Shown one piece after another: positions 25,645-34,488 of a stretch of DNA of 64,000 bases (positions are counted from its first letter, which is position 1; each line of letters opens with the position of its first letter). The DNA comes from Ardenticatenaceae bacterium (GTDB taxonomy: Bacteria > Chloroflexota > Anaerolineae > Promineifilales > Promineifilaceae). Below the pieces are notes generated by a model. The model ran no database searches, was not told the DNA's origin, and was given only the letters and a program-made list of their open reading frames with translations. The stretch spans positions 62,001-126,000 of the forward strand of contig JASJCR010000001.1 of NCBI GenBank assembly GCA_030065875.1. The letters run 5' to 3'. The position numbers were made by a program, and so were the translations under genes.

Positions 25645-26373
25645 ATGAGAAAAAAGACGTATATTCTTTCGCTTGGCGTTTTGTGCTTTTCGTTATTAAT
25701 TACAACGATTGCTTATGCCCGTAATTCTACTGAAGATATCTATTTTGATGCCGGAAATGTCACTGATGGTGGAGATTTAAGAGTAACCTCGTCTTTCTTT
25801 TCTGCCTGCACCCCATTGATTCGCAGTGCGATTCTGACTACTGTATCAGATATTTTGACCGACACGGTTTCAACAGCCACGCTGGAATTAACCGTTTCAG
25901 ATGTTTCGGTCTCCAACATTTCGGTCGCGAATCCACTCGTCCTTTCGCTTTTTGAAAGCACCGATTTTACCGAAGGGGATGTCGCCTTACCGATGCAGGG
26001 TAACCCCCTTAATTCTTCCGTGACATTGACATCACCACCTGCTGTCGGGCAAACCATTGCCTTCCCAAACTCCGCGGAATTTGCTGCGTTTGTCAATGGC
26101 GCGACATCAGCGTCCAGCGGCGATGGCAATGTTGGCGTCATCGTTGCCATCACATCGTGCCCTTTTGGCAATCATACAATTGAGTTTGAAGACCAGGAGA
26201 GCGGAATTTTAGGGCCTAATTTTACGTTAACAAACCCCACCGCCGTTGAACTTTACTCGCTTGAAGCTCAAAATAATTTGGACAGAAATATGGTTTGGAT
26301 CATTGTGGCGATGGGATTTGGTTTGGCCGGAACCCTGCTGTTTGTTCGTGTAAGGGCCGGGCGCAAAACATAG
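25645..26373 (+). CDS. Exported protein with C-terminal membrane anchor
   Basis: A 242-residue protein with signal peptide (TYILSLGVLCFSLLITTIAYA) and a C-terminal membrane helix (MVWIIVAMGFGLAGTLLFV) followed by a short basic tail RVRAGRKT. The mature domain is rich in Thr, Ser and Val strands with two cysteines (SACTP and TSCPF). The layout is that of a cell-surface protein held by its C-terminus, similar in outline to sorting-signal tails, but no LPxTG or PEP motif is present. The start is ATG 25645; a TTG at 25642 directly precedes it. Confidence 0.72.
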   Translation: MRKKTYILSLGVLCFSLLITTIAYARNSTEDIYFDAGNVTDGGDLRVTSSFFSACTPLIRSAILTTVSDILTDTVSTATLELTVSDVSVSNISVANPLVLSLFESTDFTEGDVALPMQGNPLNSSVTLTSPPAVGQTIAFPNSAEFAAFVNGATSASSGDGNVGVIVAITSCPFGNHTIEFEDQESGILGPNFTLTNPTAVELYSLEAQNNLDRNMVWIIVAMGFGLAGTLLFVRVRAGRKT

Positions 26374-26396
26374 ATAAGGCCTAAGCAATAAAGATT

Positions 26397-26426
26397 AAGA
26401 GGGTGATCCATTTGGATCACCCTCTT
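26397..26426. terminator. Perfect 14-bp hairpin terminator
   Basis: AAGAGGGTGATCCA (26397-26410) and its exact complement (26413-26426) close the exported-protein pair. The T-run is short (CTCTTTG), so termination may be moderate. Confidence 0.7.
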
Positions 26427-26507
26427 TGCGTTCTGGGTAGGGGCGATTTACAATTTGGAAGAAGAGAGAAGAGAGAAGAGAGACAAGAGAATTTAGTTGG
26501 AGGCGGA

Positions 26508-27155
26508 ATGCAGTTTAATTTATTTGAAGAAGGACCACAAATGAATCGGTTTGAAGATTTGGGTGAGCTCGTGGATCACATGATGAAAATGGAAGATGAT
26601 CCACTTTTTCCAAAAGGCACCAATATGGTCATCTATCGTGGAAATCCTGAGGCGAAGCTGATGATCGTTGGAGAAGCCCCGGGAACCGAAGAAGATCGTC
26701 AGGGAAAGCCGTTTGTCGGCCGGTCGGGGAAGCTGCTCGACCAAATTTTGCAGGCGGTCGAGCTTGATCCTGAAAAAGATGTGTTTGTCACCAACGCCGT
26801 TTTTCGCCTGCCTCCCGGCAATGACGGCAAGCCGCTGCGCAAGCCTACACCGGACGAAATTGATTTTTACAAGCCCTATTTGATGGAAATCATTCGCCTG
26901 ATCGACCCTAAAATTATCTTGCTGACCGGCGGGGTATCCATGCGCTCGGTGCTCAATGAAACAAAAAAGGGGATCACCAAAATGCGCGGTAACTGGCATG
27001 AAATTGATGGCCGTTGGGTGATGCCCATTTTTCATCCAGCTTATCTCCTACGCAACCCGTCTCGCAAGCCAGGATCACCCAAATCACTGACCTGGCAAGA
27101 TATTCGCGAAGTGCGGGGCAAATATGATGATTTGGGTTTGGGAAGCGGGGATTAA
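26508..27155 (+). CDS. Family 4-type uracil-DNA glycosylase lacking Fe-S cysteines
   Basis: A 215-residue uracil-DNA glycosylase that starts base excision repair of deaminated cytosine. Motif A is GEAPGTEEDRQGKPFVG and motif B HPAYLLRNPSRK, both as in family 4 (UDGa-like). The enzymes of that family normally bind a 4Fe-4S cluster through four cysteines; this protein has no cysteine at all, and the usual KCRPPGN-type segment reads FRLPPGN. GGAGGCGG just ahead fixes the ATG at 26508. It may be co-transcribed with the methyltransferase three bases later. Confidence 0.85.
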   Translation: MQFNLFEEGPQMNRFEDLGELVDHMMKMEDDPLFPKGTNMVIYRGNPEAKLMIVGEAPGTEEDRQGKPFVGRSGKLLDQILQAVELDPEKDVFVTNAVFRLPPGNDGKPLRKPTPDEIDFYKPYLMEIIRLIDPKIILLTGGVSMRSVLNETKKGITKMRGNWHEIDGRWVMPIFHPAYLLRNPSRKPGSPKSLTWQDIREVRGKYDDLGLGSGD

Positions 27156-27158
27156 AGG

Positions 27159-27899
27159 ATGGGCCACCATTCTTCTAAGGCTGCATTGAGGGGCGAGCCT
27201 GGCTACGTATGGCGGTCGGGGCAGGAGCGGCGCTTGGGAATGCTGGAGCGCTGGGTTGGGACGGAGCATCTTTCCGGCCGGGTGTTCGACAATGGGTGCG
27301 GTCTGGGCACCTGGCTCGATGCATTTGGCCGCTATGGCCATCAGCGCATTGGTCTTGAACTGGAAGTGGATCGTGCGGTCCAGGCGATGGCTTTTGCCGA
27401 AGGGGTTGTGCAGGCGGTTGGGGAAACACTCCCTTTCGCTGACGACACCTTTGATTTTATCCTGAGCAATGAAGTGATCGAACATGTTGTGGACGATCGG
27501 GCGTGCGTGGCCGAAATGGTGCGAACCCTCAAGCCTGGCGGCCGTATCGCCATTTTTTGCCCAAATCGATGGCACTGGATGGAGCAGCACGGCATTTATT
27601 GGCGGGGAGAATATAAATTTGGCAATATCCCTATGGTGAATTACCTGCCAACCGTTTGGCGCGATCAGCTGGCTCCTCATGTTCGCGCCTATACGCGGGC
27701 GCAACTGCGCACGCTTTATCGCGAGCTGCCGGTCCGTGAGGTAACGATCAGCCGCATTTTTGGGGGATATGACAATATTGAAGGCCGTTTGCCAAACGTC
27801 GGCCGTCTCCTAAAAAAAACGCTTTACGCTCTTGAACCAACCCCGTTCAATGTCCTGGGGCTGTCACATTTCGTTGTCCTTGAAAAAGGCAATATTTAA
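27159..27899 (+). CDS. Class I SAM-dependent methyltransferase
   Basis: A 246-residue methyltransferase of the Methyltransf_11/ubiE-like type. The SAM motif is VFDNGCGLGTWLDAF with the acidic end of strand two in GLELE, then FDFILSNEVIEHV (motif II-IV) and a LKPGGRIAIFCP motif. The substrate is unknown; the C-terminal part with a Tyr/Arg-rich segment could bind a lipid or small molecule. It begins four bases after the glycosylase stop, suggesting one transcript although a functional link is not evident. Confidence 0.87.
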   Translation: MGHHSSKAALRGEPGYVWRSGQERRLGMLERWVGTEHLSGRVFDNGCGLGTWLDAFGRYGHQRIGLELEVDRAVQAMAFAEGVVQAVGETLPFADDTFDFILSNEVIEHVVDDRACVAEMVRTLKPGGRIAIFCPNRWHWMEQHGIYWRGEYKFGNIPMVNYLPTVWRDQLAPHVRAYTRAQLRTLYRELPVREVTISRIFGGYDNIEGRLPNVGRLLKKTLYALEPTPFNVLGLSHFVVLEKGNI

Positions 27900-28036
27900 T
27901 AGCACTGTTAAGTGCTTCATCTCATAAATGATTTTTTTGACAAAGATTAGGGGATTTGGGGAAATTTATAGGTGAATCCCCTTAATACTGTATAACAGAT
28001 GTTTTCTTAACTTTTAACCTTGTTACGACATTTCTT

Positions 28037-28060
28037 GGCCGATGAATAAATCCATCGGCC
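28037..28060. repeat. 8-bp hairpin ahead of the 169-bp repeat
   Basis: GGCCGATG (28037-28044) and CATCGGCC (28053-28060) are exact inverted repeats with an 8-base loop, in the gap after the methyltransferase gene. It could act as a weak terminator. The rest of 27900-28036 is AT-rich with nothing I can name. Confidence 0.5.
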
Positions 28061-28080
28061 ATGGAGACCGAAACCGGATA

Positions 28081-28249
28081 TTGAGTTTTGACAAAGTAAT
28101 ACCGATACAGCGACATCATTCCCGCGAAAGCGGGAATCCATTGAATGGCCACCGATGGATCCCTACCGTAGTTTACCCCCGTGAAGATGGGGGCCAGGAT
28201 GACAGGCCTGTATTAAAAGTCGGTTGATATCCGTATTTATTTGCAAATC
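28081..28249. repeat. 169-bp dispersed repeat, copy 2
   Basis: This is the same element and length as 4304-4472, in the same orientation, about 85 percent identical. The central blocks, GAAAGCGGGAATCCATTG and GTTTACCCCCGTGAAGA, are the best conserved. It lies in a gap (27900-28468) with no gene; a further palindrome AACGCGATTTATCGCGTT follows at about 28268-28285. Confidence 0.85.
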
Positions 28250-28468
28250 GGCAAAACCCGGTTTTTAACGCGATTTATCGCGTTTCGGTTTCCCTAGCGG
28301 CTATTCGGCAGCGGCAAAGAGGCGTATCTAAAATAAGAAGTTAAGAATATTTTTGTAACAGTGTACTTAATCTCCTAATCCTTGTTTTAATATTTTAAAT
28401 TTACACTCTCTTTAATTTTTTGTGAGATGGGCCAGTATTGAATCTGTTGACGGATAAATTTTCCAAAG

Positions 28469-29359
28469 TCATGATTTATTGGGAGTCCCTGCGGAAATGT
28501 TGGGCTGGAAATCTTCCCAGAAATCCCGCGGGATGCGAATGGGCAACCCGGTTTGAAGATTGACCCAGACCCACAAAGCTCGGGCCCGGGCCAGCAGCTT
28601 TTGATCGGCCGCGCGTCGAACCTCATAATGGCGCACGGCCGTTGCCCGCCGGCCGTCAGAGACCCATGTGGTGATTTGGAGCTGGTCTCCCATCCAGGCT
28701 GGCGCTAAATATTCAATGCGATAGCGGCGGGCAACAATCCCAAAATTGTGCTCAACCATCCTTTGAGGAGTCCACCCGTATTGCACACACATCTGCCAGG
28801 CGGCATTTTCAATGTAAGAAAGATAGGCGGCGTTGTTGACGTGTCGGTTGGGGTCAACATCTCGCCATTCAACCGCCAGGGAGCAAGAAAATGGGGCCTC
28901 AGGATAGGGAGCGGGTTTGGGGAAAGGGTCTAGTTTTGGTTGGGGACGATCGTCTGGACCATTGTAGGTTAAAAAATCGGCCGCCATTTGATCTGGAACG
29001 GTGAGCAGCTGACCGGTTTGCCGGTCCGCATAAACCCAATCAGTAGAGGCTCGAGCGGCCACTTGATTTCCTTTCCAAAAGACATATTGTCGCAATGAGC
29101 GAACGCGTCGGAAGTTGGTTACCCAGGTTTCAATTTTTACCTGATCGCCAAAGGTATAGGGATTGACAAATTCGATGTTGTGACCGCGAACCAGCCACAC
29201 GGCGTTTGTTTTTTTGAGCTTTTCTTCAGTGTAGCCGACTTTGGCAGACGCGCTAAAAGCTGCTTCGGCCATATAACGCACATAGTTTGCGTGGTTGACG
29301 TGGTGGTATGCATCACACTCGTGATAGCGTACTGGAAATTGGAGGACGTGTGCGGGCAT
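28469..29359 (-). CDS. Double-hotdog acyl-CoA thioesterase
   Basis: A 296-residue protein of two tandem 4HBT hotdog domains, so one chain can form what is usually a dimer. The first domain has YHHVNHANYVRYM, the second DVDPNRHVNNAAYLSYIENA; both keep the motif around the catalytic Asp and the HVN turn. The ligand is likely a fatty acyl-CoA or ACP thioester, as in FatA/YbgC-like enzymes. The VOC gene ends three bases before its ATG, so the two share a transcript. Confidence 0.85.
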   Translation of the reverse strand: MPAHVLQFPVRYHECDAYHHVNHANYVRYMAEAAFSASAKVGYTEEKLKKTNAVWLVRGHNIEFVNPYTFGDQVKIETWVTNFRRVRSLRQYVFWKGNQVAARASTDWVYADRQTGQLLTVPDQMAADFLTYNGPDDRPQPKLDPFPKPAPYPEAPFSCSLAVEWRDVDPNRHVNNAAYLSYIENAAWQMCVQYGWTPQRMVEHNFGIVARRYRIEYLAPAWMGDQLQITTWVSDGRRATAVRHYEVRRAADQKLLARARALWVWVNLQTGLPIRIPRDFWEDFQPNISAGTPNKS

Positions 29360-29362
29360 TGA

Positions 29363-29758
29363 TTACCGTTTGGGCCAGGCCGGGTCTAAAAAAGTTTGAA
29401 TTTCAATCAGGTAGCCGTTTGGATCTCGCAAAAAAAGATGATAGATGTTGAATTTTTCGTAAAGAGTTGGCGGCTTTTCGATGGTGATCGATAAAGATTG
29501 CAAATAATCATGCCACTCATCTACTTCATCACTGGTGAGGGTTATGATGATGCCCTCTTGATCTTCGGATGTTCGACCAACGGCCGTGCCGGATTGACAG
29601 AAACCGATAAATCCACCAGGGCTGACCTGGTAAATGCGGCAAGGTCCCTGATCGAGGATTAAGGGTAATCCTAAAATCGTCTCATAAAATTCGGTGGTTG
29701 TTTCCAGATTCTTTGTATAAAGGAAGGTAACCAATTGATCAATTTTCGGTTTTGTCAT
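29363..29758 (-). CDS. VOC-fold (glyoxalase/bleomycin-resistance) protein
   Basis: A 131-residue protein of the vicinal-oxygen-chelate superfamily. The two beta-alpha-beta modules are clear: VTFLYTKNLETTTEFYETILGLPL in the first and IYHLFLRDPNGYLIEIQTFL in the second, with the closing metal-ligand Glu. The first-module metal ligand position is not a clear His, so it may be non-catalytic. Its function is unknown. It is upstream of, and co-oriented with, the thioesterase. Confidence 0.82.
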   Translation of the reverse strand: MTKPKIDQLVTFLYTKNLETTTEFYETILGLPLILDQGPCRIYQVSPGGFIGFCQSGTAVGRTSEDQEGIIITLTSDEVDEWHDYLQSLSITIEKPPTLYEKFNIYHLFLRDPNGYLIEIQTFLDPAWPKR

Positions 29759-29880
29759 GATTTAAGCGAGCTTTTGCTAATTTGGCTGAGTTGTGAATAA
29801 TGGTGGGCTTGTTGCCGACTCATTATTTGGAAAGATTTTCCGATTTCGGCAGGGCGATAATTTTGATACAGGATACGTTC

Positions 29881-30975
29881 ATGGGCAAGCGAATTGCAAT
29901 TTGTTTATTGATAATTGTAGCGGTCTCGGCCTGCCAAAACCAACCGGCCGTCAACAGTGGTGAAGGTGGGTTTGGCTCGACCACAGGGGAATCAGCCGCG
30001 GAAGTTAGTGATGCAGCGGTCGAAACATCGTCAGAAGACGGGCTGCAGCCGGTTTCCGCGGAAATTTCGGTCTCCCCGGACGTCGATGTGACCTGGAATG
30101 CGATGGTGACAATCTTTGGCCGGGATGTCACTCCCGGTGAAACCGTTTACTTACAGGGGCAAATCGAAAATGAGCAGCAGGCTTTTATTTTGGGGCAGGC
30201 TTCCGTTGGGGCAAATGGGGAATTTTCTTTGGAAACGATGGTTCCGGCCGGCTATTTTGGGGAAACCATGCAAATATACGCGCTTTCTGCGAATGGTGAA
30301 ATATTGGCAGAGACGTCTTTGGAATACGGCCGGCGAACGCGTTTGATGAAAGTATCCGATCGCGATTCCGGTTTTACCTTAACCATTCCTAACGTCTGGG
30401 AAGCCAGCGAACCGCTGGTGACGCCATTGGGCAATATGATTTTGCTTGGTCCTCGGCCGTTGGTGTCCGGCAATCCAGCCACAAGCACGATATTAATTAG
30501 CCAAAGCGATCGCCTGACGGCCGAAGAAGCAGCTTCTCTTTTGTCATGTGGCAGCGAGGATTGTCTATCTTCTCCATCATTTACGACGGTTGATGTTGCC
30601 GGATCCACGGCTCAACGATTAACAATCGGAAGTGAGGATACGCCGGCCTTAGAGTGGTATTTTCTGGAGGCAAACGACCGACTTGTTTATTTCACGCTCC
30701 ACGATCCGGTCACCCTTCAAACCATCCCCCGGCTGCTGCAGTCCATTGAAATAAATCCGGTAACGCCGACTCCCACATATACCCCGACGCCAACCTTTAC
30801 CCCGACCGCTACGGCGACGCCAACCGCGACAGCAACCAGCACGCCAACGCCCACGAACACCCCTACGGAAACACCGCTACCGCTGCCCACAGCCACATCA
30901 ACTATCACGGCAACCCTGACGCTTGATCCTGATGTGACTCCAACGCTTGATCCTGAAGTGACCGCGGAACCATAG
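29881..30975 (+). CDS. Lipoprotein with Thr-Pro C-terminal stalk
   Basis: A 364-residue lipoprotein. ATG 29881 begins a signal peptide with lipobox VSAC; a longer frame to 29800 adds unlikely residues. Residues about 55-145 form a beta domain (TWNAMVTIFGRDVTPGETVYL) that could be Ig-like. The middle part has FTLTIPNVWEAS and paired cysteines in SCGSEDCLS, possibly a ligand-binding domain. The last 70 residues are a PTPTxTPT repeat, unusual in being at the end rather than between domains. It lies ten bases ahead of the CPBP protease gene. Confidence 0.72.
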   Translation: MGKRIAICLLIIVAVSACQNQPAVNSGEGGFGSTTGESAAEVSDAAVETSSEDGLQPVSAEISVSPDVDVTWNAMVTIFGRDVTPGETVYLQGQIENEQQAFILGQASVGANGEFSLETMVPAGYFGETMQIYALSANGEILAETSLEYGRRTRLMKVSDRDSGFTLTIPNVWEASEPLVTPLGNMILLGPRPLVSGNPATSTILISQSDRLTAEEAASLLSCGSEDCLSSPSFTTVDVAGSTAQRLTIGSEDTPALEWYFLEANDRLVYFTLHDPVTLQTIPRLLQSIEINPVTPTPTYTPTPTFTPTATATPTATATSTPTPTNTPTETPLPLPTATSTITATLTLDPDVTPTLDPEVTAEP

Positions 30976-30985
30976 AAAGGTAAGT

Positions 30986-31744
30986 ATGACTCCTTCTCCA
31001 ACCCATATAGATTCAGACAACCGCTTTTTGACCCGATTTTGGACAATTATGGAGGTTTTTTTGATCGGGGTGGCCGTCGTTTTTCTGTTGATGGGTGGCG
31101 TAGCCATAATCTACATCGTATTTGATATCCCCTTCACGGCCGGTGGAGAAGAGGTTGAGCTCACATTGCCCTTTAACCTGGCTCTTGTGGCCCTCAACGC
31201 TTTTGCATTTGCGGTGCCAGTTGCCGTTGCTTTATGGATAAAAAGAGGGGAGAAACACCCCTTTGGGTTTGGGTGGATGTTGCCGGAGCGATCTTGGTTT
31301 GTAACCGCAGCTGTTTTGGGAGCGGCCGTTATCTTTATCACCAACCTGATCGCTTATTTGGTGTTTGAATTGCTGGATGCGGAGCCGGTTAACCCACAGC
31401 TCGATATGGTTGTTCCGGATGGGTTTTCATGGTTGGGGGCTGTCGGCATGACGATTGGGGTGGGTGTTTTGGTCCCCCTCGCTGAAGAATGGCTTTTTCG
31501 AGGAGTGATTCATCGGTGGCTGCGGCAGTTTCTTTCCTTTTGGCCGGCCGTTTTGCTGAGCAGCTTTATCTTTGGTTTGCTCCATATCGAGCCGGCAATT
31601 GCGGCCGGAGCGGCGGTTTTAGGGGGCATCTGCGCCTGGATATACGAGCGATCAGAATCAATTTGGCCGGCCGTGATTGTGCATCTAATCAACAATGCTT
31701 CCAAAGTGATTCTGATTTACTGGCTGTTAGCGGTAGAGGTTTGA
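30986..31744 (+). CDS. CPBP intramembrane metalloprotease
   Basis: A 252-residue multi-pass membrane protein (about seven hydrophobic segments) of the CPBP/Abi (Rce1-like) family. Motif 1 EEWLFRG provides the glutamates, motif 2 is FIFGLLH, and motif 3 is VIVHLINNASKV with the third metal ligand His. Such enzymes cleave CAAX-like or membrane substrates; the target is unknown. It likely shares a transcript with the preceding lipoprotein and overlaps the convergent kinase gene by 28 bases. Confidence 0.9.
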   Translation: MTPSPTHIDSDNRFLTRFWTIMEVFLIGVAVVFLLMGGVAIIYIVFDIPFTAGGEEVELTLPFNLALVALNAFAFAVPVAVALWIKRGEKHPFGFGWMLPERSWFVTAAVLGAAVIFITNLIAYLVFELLDAEPVNPQLDMVVPDGFSWLGAVGMTIGVGVLVPLAEEWLFRGVIHRWLRQFLSFWPAVLLSSFIFGLLHIEPAIAAGAAVLGGICAWIYERSESIWPAVIVHLINNASKVILIYWLLAVEV

Positions 31745-34173
31745 TCAGCGTTTCTTTCCTGGTCCGGTTGAAAAGGGGAAATGGTGAATGTGAAGGTTGT
31801 TCCTTCATCCGAGCTGTTAGAAATCCAGATTTTTTCATTTTGAGCTTCAACCGCCATTTTGCAAAAGGCAAGCCCCAGACCGCTGCCTGAGTTGGCAATG
31901 TGACCGGTTTGAAACTTCTCAAATAAGCTGTCTTCTAAATATTCTGGGATGCCGTGACCCTGGTCGGTAATCGACAGTTCAATTTTTTCACCGCTTTTTG
32001 AACGCCGCGTTTCAATACGGACCGTTGAGTTTTCCCGCGTAAATTTTAAGCCATTGTCCAACAGATTTTGCAGCACGCGGGCGATTAATTCCCGATCACC
32101 CTGAGCCAGCTTTGTATTGGCCGCCATTTCTTTTTGTATCTCTACATTTTTTTCGTGGGCCAACGGTTCGATGGCCAAAGTGGCCTCATTTATTTCCGCT
32201 TCCAGGTTGAACGATTCGATATTAATCGGCATCCGCTGAGATTCCAGGCGGCTGATATCCAAAATACCGTTGACGAGGTGGAGCATTTTCTCCGAATTGG
32301 TTTCGATAATGTTGACCAGCTGACTTTGTTCCGGATCATCATTTAGCCCCGGTTCGAGCAGTGAACGCAGTACGCTGATTCCGGTGCTAATAATATGCAG
32401 CGGGTTGCGCAGATCGTGAACCATGGTGTGGGTTAGCTCTCTGCGCAGCTTTTCAACCAGCTGTTGCCCTGTGATATCGCGAAGGGAAATGACCCGGCCG
32501 ATATAGATTCCCTGGACAATGATTGGTAAAAAGGTAATCTGGAGAATGCGTCGGCCGACGGTAAACTCAATTGGATTTGATGGCGATCGCGTTGGCGAAT
32601 TATGTTTCAGCTCAGATTGAATGGCGGCGATTAACTCATCCCCCTGGCCGTCCAAAGCTTTATATAAATCATCGATATTTTTGCCCAGCCAGGTAGTTGG
32701 TCCTTCCGAAACAGATAAAAATGCCAGTGCATTGTGGTTGACAACCAGAATTTCATTTTCCGGGTCTACTAATATGAGACCATCACGGTTGGTTTCAATG
32801 ATGGCGTTGAGGCGGCCGGATTGATCGGACAGTGCTTGCAGAAGATTGGCGTTGGCAATCGTCATCGTAGTTGCTTCGGCAATTGACCGAGCGAGAGCCA
32901 CGTCTTCCTGCAAAAAGCGATACGGTTCACGGTCCGCTAAGTAAAGAACGCCCACCGTCTGATCGGCCATCACCATGGGCACAAATAATTCGCTGCGGAT
33001 TGCCTGATGTTTAAATACGTTTGATTCCTCACTGGCCAAATCATTGTTTAAATCAATTTTTCGGTTGATGATCACCTGCCCCATGTGGTTGTTTTCATCA
33101 ATTGTCAGGTGTTTGGCGTTGGTGAGTGATGGGGGGCTGACGGCTAACACCTTCAGGCGGGTTTTTTCCGGATCTGGGACCAGGATGGTACACACCGACC
33201 AGCCGGTAAGGGCGACAACCGTGTCGGTGATATTTTGGGCGGTGCCGGTCGGGTCATTTTGCTGGCTGATCCCCTGTAGAACTTCGTATAGTACTGCTTG
33301 GCGATCGATCAGGGCCCGCTGCTCCTCAAATATTTGAGCGCTGCTGAGCGCCATGACAATTTGATGGGAGGCGTGCACCAAGATGTCTAAATCCCGGTTC
33401 CCAAAGTGATGCGGCAAATTGTGGATAAGAGTTAAGACCCCAATAATCGTTTGTTGCTGCATGAGGGGAACAGATAAGGCTGACCGATCGCGATAGGGCG
33501 CGTCGGGCATTGACACCCACCGGTCATCTTCGGCGGCATCAAAAACGATGGCTGGCTGTTTGTGATCGACCGCCCACCCAGCGATGCCGTTTGCCAAGAC
33601 TTGATTGGCCAGGGTCAGGACCTTGTCAGGTCGCATATCGCGATTGGGGAAAATCGCCCCGGTAACCTCGAGCGACCCATCAAGCAATATCAAACTACCC
33701 GTGTCGGCTTTGGTAGCGGCAATTGCCAGGTTGACGATTTTGGACAGGGTTGACTGCACATCGGTTGTGGCGGTCAGAGTTTCGGAAATTTCGATGATTC
33801 GATCAAAAAACGTCTGTTGATTTTCAAATTCATCGAGATCGTTGGTTAATTTAACCGTTTTAGCCATTAATCGGCGATTTTCTGATTGCAGCTGATGTTG
33901 GGAGATGGCATTTTTCTCCGTCCCAAGCTGATGGGCTCGAAATCCCTTAAACCACAAATATACCCAAATACCGATCCCCCCCATGACCAAAATGGTGGCG
34001 ATCATCTGCAGGTTTGTTTGCGTACTAAATAGGAGCAAGCCAAAACCAATACAGAAAAGAACCGCAGAACAACCGATTAAAAAGTATTCATGCGCCTGAA
34101 TGTGGACGGCATGAGGTATCGGTGATTCTCCCGGTGTAGCGGAGTGATGAGGTTGGGCTATTTTTTTCTCCAT
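31717..34173 (-). CDS. Membrane histidine kinase with GAF and PAS domains
   Basis: An 818-residue sensor kinase. Two membrane helices lie near residues 30-80 (FLIGCSAVLFCIGFGLLLF and IATILVMGGIGIWVYLWF). A coiled coil leads to two GAF domains (about 130-290 and 300-450) and a PAS domain (about 455-570). The dimerisation/phosphoacceptor motif VHDLRNPLH puts the acceptor at His586, and the ATP-binding domain shows DQGHGIPE and GSGLGLAF. Only small ligand-binding cytoplasmic domains face the signal. No response regulator is adjacent. Confidence 0.9.
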   Translation of the reverse strand: MEKKIAQPHHSATPGESPIPHAVHIQAHEYFLIGCSAVLFCIGFGLLLFSTQTNLQMIATILVMGGIGIWVYLWFKGFRAHQLGTEKNAISQHQLQSENRRLMAKTVKLTNDLDEFENQQTFFDRIIEISETLTATTDVQSTLSKIVNLAIAATKADTGSLILLDGSLEVTGAIFPNRDMRPDKVLTLANQVLANGIAGWAVDHKQPAIVFDAAEDDRWVSMPDAPYRDRSALSVPLMQQQTIIGVLTLIHNLPHHFGNRDLDILVHASHQIVMALSSAQIFEEQRALIDRQAVLYEVLQGISQQNDPTGTAQNITDTVVALTGWSVCTILVPDPEKTRLKVLAVSPPSLTNAKHLTIDENNHMGQVIINRKIDLNNDLASEESNVFKHQAIRSELFVPMVMADQTVGVLYLADREPYRFLQEDVALARSIAEATTMTIANANLLQALSDQSGRLNAIIETNRDGLILVDPENEILVVNHNALAFLSVSEGPTTWLGKNIDDLYKALDGQGDELIAAIQSELKHNSPTRSPSNPIEFTVGRRILQITFLPIIVQGIYIGRVISLRDITGQQLVEKLRRELTHTMVHDLRNPLHIISTGISVLRSLLEPGLNDDPEQSQLVNIIETNSEKMLHLVNGILDISRLESQRMPINIESFNLEAEINEATLAIEPLAHEKNVEIQKEMAANTKLAQGDRELIARVLQNLLDNGLKFTRENSTVRIETRRSKSGEKIELSITDQGHGIPEYLEDSLFEKFQTGHIANSGSGLGLAFCKMAVEAQNEKIWISNSSDEGTTFTFTISPFQPDQERNADQTSTANSQ

Positions 34174-34416
34174 TTGAGTAACCCAGCTAATGATTGCAAA
34201 GGCTCAGTAATCAAATACATAGGCAGTAAAATGTGATTTATGGCATTCATCATAACGAATTTTGACCCGGTAAAAAATACCTATAGGTCCTATTTTGACC
34301 GTTTAAACCTCTATTTCTGTAGGTCATAGGTCTTGTTTTTGGCCGTCCTGTCCTAAGGGCTCAAACGTGACCAGCTGTTTAATGGTACAGCGGCACAACT
34401 TGGGCAATATTGATAA
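34174..34416. other. Intergenic region with repeated TAGGTC motifs
   Basis: There is no gene here. Three TAGGTC hexamers occur at 34284-34289, 34320-34325 and 34327-34332, in the sequence upstream of the histidine kinase start, and could be operator half-sites. Confidence 0.35.
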
Positions 34417-34450
34417 AAAAAGGATCTGTGGCAAACCACAGATCCTTTTT
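34417..34450 (-). terminator. Terminator of the pnp gene
   Basis: A perfect 15-bp stem (34417-34431 with 34436-34450, core GGATCTGTGG) has a CAAA loop and flanking A/T runs, 39 bases beyond the pnp stop. Confidence 0.93.
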
Positions 34451-34488
34451 GGTATCTAATCAGTGAGTAGGCCAAAAGTTAGATAAGA

